Source: an uncultured Gemmatimonadota bacterium
GTDB taxonomy: Bacteria > Gemmatimonadota > Gemmatimonadetes > Gemmatimonadales > Gemmatimonadaceae
Length of the DNA: 12,110 nt
Direction of reading: 5' to 3'
NCBI GenBank assembly: GCA_903906325.1
Contig: CAIVJV010000131.1
Span: 1-12,110 of the forward strand
The notes under the pieces were generated by a model, which was not told the origin of the DNA, searched no databases, and saw nothing but the letters and a program-made list of their open reading frames with translations. Shown here piece after piece: positions 1 to 5,688 of the stretch (within the stretch, counting starts at the first letter, position 1; the number at the start of each line of letters is the position of its first letter). A program made the translations under genes and the position numbers.

Positions 1-10
1 CGGTGATCCA

Positions 11-1234
11 GTGAGCCCCTCGGTCGCGCCGATCCGCGCGCGGTTCCCCGCGCTCCAGCGTCAGCACGCGGGTCACCCGGTCGCCTACTTCGATGGGCCG
101 GGTGGGACGCAGGTCCCGCAGTCGGTCGTCGATGCGATGTGCGACTACCTCCTGCATCACAACGCGAACACGCATTGGGCGTACCCCACGTCCAACGAGA
201 CCGATGCGCTCCTCCTCGCGGCGCGCACCGCGGTCGCGGACTTCGTGAACGCCACCCCGCGCGAGATCGCCTTCGCGAACAACATGACGACGGGGACCTT
301 TCATCTGGCGCGCGCCCTTGGGCGTCGCTGGGGCCCAGGGGACGAGATCGTCATCACCGATCTCGACCACCACGCGAACGTCGCCCCCTGGCGCGCGCTC
401 GAGCGTGAGCGCGGGATCGGCATCAAGCGCGTGGGCGTGGATCTCGCCACCGGCCAGCTCGATTGGGCCGCGCTCGAGGCGGCCCTCACCCCGGCCGTGC
501 GGCTCCTCGCGATCGGCGCCGGCTCGAATGCGCTGGGCACCATCACCGATGTGGCCGCGGCCACGCGGCTCGCCCATGCCAACGGCACCCTCGTCTTCGT
601 CGATGCCGTGCACTACGCCCCGCACGCCCTCGTGGACGTCCGCGCCATCGATTGCGACTTCCTCGGGTGCTCCGCCTACAAGTTCTACGGCCCCCATGTG
701 GGGGTGCTCTATGTGCGCGATGCGCTCGTCGATCTCCTCGATGTCCCCAAGCTCGATCCCGCGCCGAACGAGGGCGGGGAGCGCCTCGAGACCGGGACGC
801 AGAACCACGAGGGGATCGTCGGCGCCGGGGCGGCGGTCGACTTCCTCGCCTCGCTCGGCACCGGGGCCACGCGCCGCGCGCAGCTCGTCGATGCCTTCCA
901 TGGGCTCCATGCGCATGGGATGACCCTCTTCCGCCAGCTCTGGGACGGCCTCGGTGCGATCCCTGGCGTCACCCGCTACGGCCCCGGCCCCGATCAGCCC
1001 CGGACCCCGACCATCGCCTTCACCGTCCAGGGGTACGACGCCGAGTCGGTGACGCGCGCGTTGGTGCATCGCGGCGTCTTCACGAGTCATGGCGACTTCT
1101 ACGCCGCCACCATCGTCGAGCGCCTCGGCAAGTCGCAGGAGGGATTGGTGCGCGCCGGCGCCGCCTGCTACACCACGGAGGAGGAGGTCGCGCGGTTGAT
1201 CGACGGCGTCACCGCCCTCGCGCGCGGCGCGTGA
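11..1234 (+). CDS. Cysteine-desulfurase-like PLP enzyme, VC1184-type (aminotransferase class V)
   Basis: This 407-residue protein is a fold-type I PLP enzyme of the class V aminotransferase family. It matches the cysteine-desulfurase-like VC1184 subfamily (YFDGPGGTQVP near 26-36, NANTHWAYPTSNETD near 51-65, DLDHHANVAPWR near 117-128). The PLP lysine is K224 in GCSAYKFYGPH; D198 and H201 (VDAVHYAPH) are the expected cofactor contacts. The active-site loop that carries the persulfide cysteine in true SufS/IscS proteins reads FTSHGDFYA (about 357-365) and has no cysteine. The four cysteines (44, 215, 220, 386) lie elsewhere, so desulfurase activity is doubtful and the substrate is unknown. The GTG at 11 fits the family N-terminus (IRARFPALQ), but the frame is open to the window edge, so an earlier start is possible. 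A TGA at 12-14 in another frame could end an upstream gene with a GTGA overlap. The downstream lipoprotein also starts in a GTGA overlap, suggesting an operon. Confidence 0.9.
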   Translation: MSPSVAPIRARFPALQRQHAGHPVAYFDGPGGTQVPQSVVDAMCDYLLHHNANTHWAYPTSNETDALLLAARTAVADFVNATPREIAFANNMTTGTFHLARALGRRWGPGDEIVITDLDHHANVAPWRALERERGIGIKRVGVDLATGQLDWAALEAALTPAVRLLAIGAGSNALGTITDVAAATRLAHANGTLVFVDAVHYAPHALVDVRAIDCDFLGCSAYKFYGPHVGVLYVRDALVDLLDVPKLDPAPNEGGERLETGTQNHEGIVGAGAAVDFLASLGTGATRRAQLVDAFHGLHAHGMTLFRQLWDGLGAIPGVTRYGPGPDQPRTPTIAFTVQGYDAESVTRALVHRGVFTSHGDFYAATIVERLGKSQEGLVRAGAACYTTEEEVARLIDGVTALARGA

Positions 1235-1251
1235 TCGCGCGGCGCGTGATC
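1222..1251 (+). repeat. Perfect 15-bp tandem duplication over a stop/start overlap
   Basis: GCGCGGCGCGTGATC occurs twice back to back, at 1222-1236 and 1237-1251. The first copy contains the stop of the PLP enzyme gene (TGA 1232-1234) and the first GTG of the lipoprotein (1231). The second copy gives an in-frame GTG at 1246. The unit is five codons long, so the lipoprotein frame reads VIARR twice, doubling its basic N-terminal region without breaking the frame. Confidence 0.85.
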
Positions 1252-2466
1252 GCCCGACGCGAGTTCGCGTGGCTGGCGGGCCTGGTGATGCTCGCGGCCC
1301 TCGGTGGGTGCCGCGACGCCGCCCCGGCGTCCGCCCCGCGCACCGAGTTCATCGTCGTCGCGTCCGATTCGGTCTTCTGGGTCCGCTCCGAGGCCGAGGG
1401 GATCCGCGTGCGCGGCGCCCCGATGCTCCTCGCTGAGCTCGACGGACGCTTCCATGAGCTCTATGTCACCGACGACGACCGCTCGTATTACGACGCGACC
1501 TTTCTCGGGCAGCACCTGTACGCGCGCGACCTCATCTCCGGGGATTCGATCCTCCTGCTGAGCGACACCCTGATGCCCGCCCTCGCCGAGGCCTACGGCC
1601 GCGAGCATCCCGAGGAGCGTCCCCTCACCATCGAGGAGGAGGGCGCGGCGAACCCCCGCATCATGGGGACCGCCGACATCGGGATCCTCGATGTCCATGG
1701 GCCCTGGGTCTCCGTCGAGTACGTCACCGATGTGGATGCGGTCGGGGCGCGATCGCGACACAGTGCGGAGCAAGGGGTGATCGACCTCCGGACCGGACGC
1801 CGCGCCACGCTCGCCACCCTCTTCGGTGCCGAGGAGGCGGCGCGCCTCGCCTCGCTCCGGTTCCCGGCCGCGAGCTTCCATATCGACATCATCGATCGCG
1901 CGCCGGCGGTGCACTTCACCGCGATCCAGCGGGAGTCCGAGGCGCCCGCCGGCGTGACCTCCATCGACACCGAGAAGGTGCTCCCGCCGGACTGGTGGGC
2001 CGCGCTCCTCCCGCAGTACGCCGACCAGGTGGCGCCGACCGAGCACCGGTGGACGCGCGAGGGGTTCGCGCTCCGGGCGCGCCCCGCCCCCGATGGGGCG
2101 CTCCGTGTGCACCTCGCGCTGGTGGGTGACCGCGCCGAGGAGTGGTTGCTCGGGTCGGTCCCGGCACCGTTGCATCGGGTGCTCTGGATCGATCCGGCGA
2201 TCGCTGGCGACAGCACGCGCCGGGCGCTCACCACGGCGTTCGATCAGGCCGCGCTCTACGCCGAGGAGGCGCGGGTCGTCCAGGGCCCACGCCTGCCCGC
2301 GCGGCACGCGCCGGGCCCCGCGCGTTACGCGGGGTCCGTGGTCCCGGTCGTCCCCGTGGCGTCGCGGAAGGGGACCTCCACGGTGAGTCCGTCCTTGGCG
2401 AGGAGGAGCTCCCCACGGAAGGCCTCACCCGCCTCACGGCCCAGCTCGCTCGCGTCGCGCGAGTAG
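1231..2466 (+). CDS. Putative lipoprotein of unknown function
   Basis: I do not recognise a named family. From the GTG at 1231 the protein is 411 residues; a GTG at 1246 would shorten it by five. The N-terminus is a lipoprotein signal: arginines at 4, 5, 9 and 10, a hydrophobic stretch FAWLAGLVMLAAL, and the lipobox LGGC with Cys27 (codon 1309-1311). The protein is therefore probably exported and lipid-anchored. The mature part is acidic and of mixed composition. It includes a VIDLRTGRRATLATLFG segment near 187-203 that recalls 'D-TG-x-x-tL-LF' repeats in periplasmic proteins, but this is too weak to assign a fold. The GTGA overlap with the PLP enzyme gene implies translational coupling. From about residue 365 the frame overlaps rnz in the opposite orientation and turns into low-complexity Ser/Arg/Pro sequence, so the C-terminus is doubtful. 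No other plus-strand frame stops before 2384, so one frameshift would not give a much shorter end. Confidence 0.65.
   Translation: MIARRVIARREFAWLAGLVMLAALGGCRDAAPASAPRTEFIVVASDSVFWVRSEAEGIRVRGAPMLLAELDGRFHELYVTDDDRSYYDATFLGQHLYARDLISGDSILLLSDTLMPALAEAYGREHPEERPLTIEEEGAANPRIMGTADIGILDVHGPWVSVEYVTDVDAVGARSRHSAEQGVIDLRTGRRATLATLFGAEEAARLASLRFPAASFHIDIIDRAPAVHFTAIQRESEAPAGVTSIDTEKVLPPDWWAALLPQYADQVAPTEHRWTREGFALRARPAPDGALRVHLALVGDRAEEWLLGSVPAPLHRVLWIDPAIAGDSTRRALTTAFDQAALYAEEARVVQGPRLPARHAPGPARYAGSVVPVVPVASRKGTSTVSPSLARRSSPRKASPASRPSSLASRE
2312..2338. terminator. GC-rich hairpin at the rnz stop codon, possible terminator
   Basis: CGGGCCCCGCG (2312-2322) pairs with CGCGGGGTCCG (2328-2338), giving an 11-bp stem with one G-T wobble. 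The 5-nt loop CGTTA contains the rnz stop codon (TTA at 2325-2327, TAA on the minus strand). No T-run follows on either strand, so intrinsic termination would be weak. It may act as an mRNA 3'-end structure or a bidirectional stop between the convergent genes. Confidence 0.45.
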
Positions 2467-3281
2467 CGCGCCGAGAAGTGGGTGAGGACCAAGGTCCGCA
2501 CCTTCGCCATCTGCGCCACCGTCCCCGCCTCGCGCGCGGTGGAATGCATCGTCTCGGCCGCGCGCGCCGCCTCCTCGTCGCCGAAGGTCGCCTCGTGCAC
2601 CAGGAGATCCGCGTCGTGCGCGGCCTGGATCGTCGCCGCACAGGGGCGGGTGTCCCCGGTGATCACCACGGTCCGGCCCGGGCGTGTCGGACCGACGAGC
2701 GTCTCGGGGGCGATCACCCGGCCATCGGGGAGCGTCACCGATTCCCCCTTGTGGATCCGCCCCCAGAGCGGGCCTTCGGGGATCCCCAGCGAGGTGGCGT
2801 GCTCCGGGTCGAAACGCCCGAGCCGCTCATGCTCCACCAGTGCGTACCCCACCGCGGCCCCTTGGCGATGTTCCACCGCGAAGGGGCGGATCGAATACCC
2901 TTTGCGCAGGATCGGCGTCCCGGGCTCCACCTCGGTGACGATCAGCGGGTAGGTCAGCTTCTCGTTGCCGAGCCCCTCCGCGCGCTTGAAGAGCGCCTGC
3001 GCCCCGCGCGGCCCCCAGATGCGGAGCGGCTCCTCGCGTGCCTGGAGTGCGAGCGTCTTCATGAGGCCCAGGGCCCCGAGGAAGTGATCGGTGTGGAAGT
3101 GCGTGAAGAAGAGGTCGCCGAAGGTGAACCCCACCCCGTAGCGCATCATCTGCCGCTGCGTCCCCTCGCCACAATCGAAGAGCATCGTCTCCCCCTCGCG
3201 CGTGAGCGCGATGGACGAGACCCCGCGCTCCACGGTCGGGCGCGAGGCGGAGGTGCCGAGGAAGGTGAGGGAGAGCGACAT
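2325..3281 (-). CDS. rnz: Ribonuclease Z (tRNA 3'-processing endonuclease)
   Basis: This 318-residue protein has the usual length of the short bacterial RNase Z. The enzyme is a zinc-dependent beta-lactamase-fold endonuclease that cuts tRNA precursors after the discriminator base. Metal-ligand motifs are complete: HFHTDH at 61-66, H138 (VEHRQG), D210 (ITGDTRP) and H268 (LTHFSARY). Other family marks are FLGTSASRPT at the N-terminus, DCGEGTQRQMM near 36-46, VHEATF near 228-233 and MHST near 245-248. The exosite region lies at about 150-190. Both tRNAs in this window lack an encoded CCA end, so they are the kind of substrate RNase Z matures. The gene lies 9 bp after gshB on the same strand. A possible start-site promoter hexamer overlaps the gshB stop codon, so it may be transcribed alone as well as with gshB. 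The ATG at 3281 gives the standard N-terminus and has no Shine-Dalgarno sequence. Confidence 0.95.
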   Translation of the reverse strand: MSLSLTFLGTSASRPTVERGVSSIALTREGETMLFDCGEGTQRQMMRYGVGFTFGDLFFTHFHTDHFLGALGLMKTLALQAREEPLRIWGPRGAQALFKRAEGLGNEKLTYPLIVTEVEPGTPILRKGYSIRPFAVEHRQGAAVGYALVEHERLGRFDPEHATSLGIPEGPLWGRIHKGESVTLPDGRVIAPETLVGPTRPGRTVVITGDTRPCAATIQAAHDADLLVHEATFGDEEAARAAETMHSTAREAGTVAQMAKVRTLVLTHFSARYSRDASELGREAGEAFRGELLLAKDGLTVEVPFRDATGTTGTTDPA

Positions 3282-3287
3282 TGTCGA

Positions 3288-3293
3288 AAGCTA
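3288..3293 (-). promoter_or_regulatory. Candidate -10 element for a leaderless rnz transcript
   Basis: On the minus strand TAGCTT (3293-3288) is followed by six bases (TCGACA) and then the rnz ATG. A start site 6-7 nt after this hexamer would fall on the ATG. The TAG is also the gshB stop codon. The SulP gene has the same hexamer with the same spacing. No convincing -35 is visible at 16-18 bp. Confidence 0.45.
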
Positions 3294-4250
3294 CCGAGGG
3301 CGGGGGATCCCCTCTATGGCGTCGAGGAAGCGCGCCCCGAGATGCACCCCGGTCTGGTCCAGGATCTCCTTGAAGCACCCGGCGCTGGTGACATTGATCT
3401 CGGTTAGATGGTCGCCGATGATATCGAGGCCCACGAGGTCGAGTCCCCGTGCCGCGAGCACCGGTCCGAGGGCCTCGGCGATCGCAAGGTCCCGCGTGGT
3501 CGCGGGTCGCGCCGTCCCCTTGCCCCCCACCGCGAGGTTCGCGCGGAACTCTGTCCCCGTCGCCTGGCGCGCCAGCACGAACGGTGCTGGCACCCCCGCG
3601 ATCAGGAGCAACCGCTTGTCACCGTCGACGATCGCCGGGAGATAGCGCTGCGCCATCACCTGGCGCGTCCCGTGCGCGTTCAACGTCTCGATCGCCGACC
3701 CGAGGTTGAGACCGTCCGTGGTGATGCGGAAGATCCCCATCCCTCCCATCCCGTCGAGCGGCTTGAGGACGATGTCGCCATGCTCCGCGTGGAAGGCGCG
3801 GAGGGTCGCAGGATCAGCGGTCACAATCGTCGGTGCAATCCACTCCGGGAACTCGAGGATCGCGAGCTTCTCCGAGTGATCACGGATCGCACGCGGACGG
3901 TTGGAGATGAGTGCTCCCTCACGCTCCGCCTGCTCGAGAAGATGGGTCGCGTAGAGATACTCCCCGTCGAACGGGGGATCCTTCCGCATCAGCACTGCGT
4001 CGAGGTCCCGCAGTGCACGCGGCTCTGGTGCGTCGAGGTGGAACCAGTCGGGGGTGTCGGGCGCTTCGGTGAGGAGGTGTACGCGACGCATCGGGGCGGT
4101 GACCACCTCGCCGCGCCGCCAGCGGAGATCGCGCGGTTCGCAGGCCCAGAGCACATGCCCACGCCGCGCCGCCTCGTGCATGATGACGCGCGTCGTGTCC
4201 TTCCAGTACATGAAGCTGGCGAGGGGGTCGGCGACGAAGCAGATCTCCAT
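3291..4250 (-). CDS. gshB: Glutathione synthetase
   Basis: This 319-residue ATP-grasp enzyme ligates gamma-glutamylcysteine and glycine to form glutathione, the second step of the pathway, in the cytosol. Its length matches the proteobacterial-type GshB. Visible motifs are FVADPLASFMYWKDTT near 5-20, the substrate-side MRKDPPFDGEYLY at 88-100, RDHSEKL at 123-129, the ATP-grasp glycine loop KPLDGMGGMGIF at 163-174, GDKRLLLI at 210-217, and the metal site DIIGDHLTEINVTS at 276-289. Two normally rigid spots differ from E. coli GshB: RANLAVGG at 236-243 (usually RGNLAAGG) and NVTSAGCFKEI at 286-296 (usually NVTSPTC plus EI). The Asn and Glu metal ligands are kept, so activity is likely. The gene is divergent from gshA across 39 bp and has rnz 9 bp downstream. 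Confidence 0.94.
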   Translation of the reverse strand: MEICFVADPLASFMYWKDTTRVIMHEAARRGHVLWACEPRDLRWRRGEVVTAPMRRVHLLTEAPDTPDWFHLDAPEPRALRDLDAVLMRKDPPFDGEYLYATHLLEQAEREGALISNRPRAIRDHSEKLAILEFPEWIAPTIVTADPATLRAFHAEHGDIVLKPLDGMGGMGIFRITTDGLNLGSAIETLNAHGTRQVMAQRYLPAIVDGDKRLLLIAGVPAPFVLARQATGTEFRANLAVGGKGTARPATTRDLAIAEALGPVLAARGLDLVGLDIIGDHLTEINVTSAGCFKEILDQTGVHLGARFLDAIEGIPRPR

Positions 4251-4257
4251 GGTGGCA

Positions 4258-4287
4258 AGTGTAGGGGCCCGGGGCCATATTCGCCAA
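4258..4287 (-). promoter_or_regulatory. Candidate gshB promoter (-35/-10), leaderless start
   Basis: On the minus strand TTGGCG (4287-4282) is separated by 18 bp from TACACT (4263-4258), which lies 7 nt before the gshB ATG. This fits sigma-70-type -35 and -10 boxes with transcription starting at or next to the start codon. No Shine-Dalgarno sequence precedes the ATG (TGCCACC). The -35 box ends 3 bp from the gshA start codon, so the promoter fills the whole shared region. Confidence 0.5.
4276..4281 (+). promoter_or_regulatory. Weak candidate -10 element for gshA
   Basis: CATATT lies 8 nt before the gshA ATG (4290); an overlapping TATTCG lies 6 nt before it. Either is a poor match to TATAAT. 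It is listed because gshA has only 39 bp of upstream non-coding DNA and no Shine-Dalgarno sequence, so a start site close to the ATG or a promoter inside gshB is required. Confidence 0.25.
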
Positions 4288-4289
4288 CG

Positions 4290-5666
4290 ATGGTCACTCT
4301 TCCCGAGGTCGGACCCTCCCCCGAGATCACCAGTGTCGCTGACTGCGTCTCCTGGATGTTGGATGGCGCGCGCCCGCTAGAGGCGCGTCTCCTCGGGTTG
4401 GAATGCGAGCGGTTCGTCATCGGCCCCGATGATCGACTCATCCCGTACGAGGGGCGCGCTGGCATCCGCACCCTCCTCGAACGGCTCATCGATCGCCACG
4501 GCTGGCGTCCCGTCACCGAGGTGGGGGCCCTTGTCGGGCTCAAGCGCGACGGCGCGACGATCTCCCTCGAGGCCGCAGGCCAGTTCGAGTTCTCAGCCCC
4601 GCCGTTGCCGACGGTTGAGGCCATCCGGCAGACCTTAGCCGCCCATCAGGCCGAGCTTGCTGACGTCACGACCGACCTCGACCTCCGGTTTCTCTGGGCG
4701 GGTTACAACCCCGCCGACCATCGCCCGGACACTCCCGTGATGCCGCGGGAACGGTATCACCTGATGCGACGCAACTTCCCCGATGGGGCACGGCGTGGGA
4801 GCGCGATGCTCGACTTCACCTGCGCTGTTCAGGTGAGCCTCGATTTCACCGACGCGGTGGAGTGCCTCGAGATGGTACGCCTTGGACACCTCCTCACCCC
4901 GGTGCTCATCGCCCTCTTCGCCAACTCCCCCGTCGCGGGAGGCGTGGAGACCGGATGTCGGTCCTGGCGTGGGCGCATCTGGCCCGAGGTCGACCCTGAT
5001 CGGTGCGGGGTCCCGCCGATCGTCTTCGATCGCGCCCTCACGCTGGAGCAGCTCGTCGATTGGGCATGGGACCTCCCGATGTATTTCCGCGCAGAGCGCG
5101 CCGCCGATGGCGAGCTGCGCTATCGGATGCTCGAGCAGCCCCGCACCTTCCGGCAGTTTGTCCTCCATGGCCGTGCCGATCGACCTGCGACCCTCGCCGA
5201 TTGGATGCTCCATCTCTCGACCTGCTATCCCGACGTGCGTCCGCGTCAGCAGTTGGAGCTCCGTCAATGCGATACCGTCCCCCTTGAGGGCGCCCTGGCC
5301 CTCCCCGCGCTCGTGCAGGGGCTCTTCTACCATGCTGCCACGCGCCGTGCCTGCCTCACGCGTCTTCGCGATGGCGATCGACGTATCGACCGCGTCGCGC
5401 TCCGCGCCGCCGCTTGTATCGCGGCACTCGACGCCCCCGCCCTCGGAGGGACGCTTCGTGACCTCGCACGCGACGTGATCACCCTCGCACGTGAGGGCCA
5501 GGCTTCCCGCATCGCCGAGGGCCACACCGTACCTGATCCGGCCGCCTCCGATGCCCTCGATCGGCTCGAGGCGATCATCCGGGGGGAGGCGGCCCCTTTC
5601 TGGGCCACGCTCTCGTCGGGATGGGCGGCGACGCCCTCGCTCTACGCGCTGGCGCGACCGGCCTGA
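4290..5666 (+). CDS. gshA: Glutamate-cysteine ligase, plant-type (GCS2 family)
   Basis: This enzyme makes gamma-glutamylcysteine from glutamate and cysteine with ATP, the first and committed step of glutathione synthesis. The ATG at 4290 gives 458 residues, usual for the plant/alphaproteobacterial-type ligase. Family marks: LGLECERFVI near 36-44 (nucleotide/metal-side glutamates), ISLEAAGQFEFSAPP near 91-105 (usually LEPGGQxELS), MPRERYHLMRRNFP at 151-164, TCAVQVSLDFTD near 177-188, ANSPVAGG at 211-218 and SWRGRIWPEVDPDRCG at 225-240. EgtA is a relative, but the gshB next door makes the glutathione role the better reading. The frame is open far upstream of 4290, but that part is antisense to gshB and is not coding. 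The gene converges on the SulP gene, with 10 bp between the stop codons. Confidence 0.93.
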   Translation: MVTLPEVGPSPEITSVADCVSWMLDGARPLEARLLGLECERFVIGPDDRLIPYEGRAGIRTLLERLIDRHGWRPVTEVGALVGLKRDGATISLEAAGQFEFSAPPLPTVEAIRQTLAAHQAELADVTTDLDLRFLWAGYNPADHRPDTPVMPRERYHLMRRNFPDGARRGSAMLDFTCAVQVSLDFTDAVECLEMVRLGHLLTPVLIALFANSPVAGGVETGCRSWRGRIWPEVDPDRCGVPPIVFDRALTLEQLVDWAWDLPMYFRAERAADGELRYRMLEQPRTFRQFVLHGRADRPATLADWMLHLSTCYPDVRPRQQLELRQCDTVPLEGALALPALVQGLFYHAATRRACLTRLRDGDRRIDRVALRAAACIAALDAPALGGTLRDLARDVITLAREGQASRIAEGHTVPDPAASDALDRLEAIIRGEAAPFWATLSSGWAATPSLYALARPA

Positions 5667-5670
5667 GGCT

Positions 5671-5688
5671 GCGCGGTCATGACCGCGC
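5671..5688. terminator. Perfect 18-bp palindrome between convergent genes, possible bidirectional terminator
   Basis: GCGCGGTCATGACCGCGC is a perfect inverted repeat lying 4 bp after the gshA stop. As RNA it can fold into a 7-bp stem with a CATG loop on either strand. Its centre holds the SulP stop codon (TCA at 5677-5679, TGA on the minus strand). There is no T-run beyond it. Its place between convergent genes fits a two-way transcription end or 3'-end protection. Confidence 0.5.

Noticed and set aside
3..14. Tail of an upstream gene ending at TGA 12-14
   Set aside because: Only four codons (V-I-Q-stop) are visible; the GTGA overlap is suggestive, but too little sequence is present to call a gene.
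463..1230. Plus-strand frame upstream of the lipoprotein, open through the PLP enzyme gene
   Set aside because: Arg/Pro-rich translation with no family features, lying in another frame of a clearly coding gene; the lipoprotein signal begins at 1231.
1168..2307. Long minus-strand frame (379 codons) opposite the lipoprotein
   Set aside because: Composition is typical of an antisense frame in GC-rich coding DNA (Arg, Gly, Glu, His runs), with no recognisable motif. The plus strand has a signal peptide and lipobox.
3408..4289. Open plus-strand frame upstream of gshA that would add about 290 residues
   Set aside because: It is antisense to the well-supported gshB gene, Arg/His-rich, and unlike any glutamate-cysteine ligase N-terminus.
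4635..5525. Minus-strand frame (296 codons) opposite gshA
   Set aside because: Antisense shadow; gshA carries a full set of family motifs across this interval.
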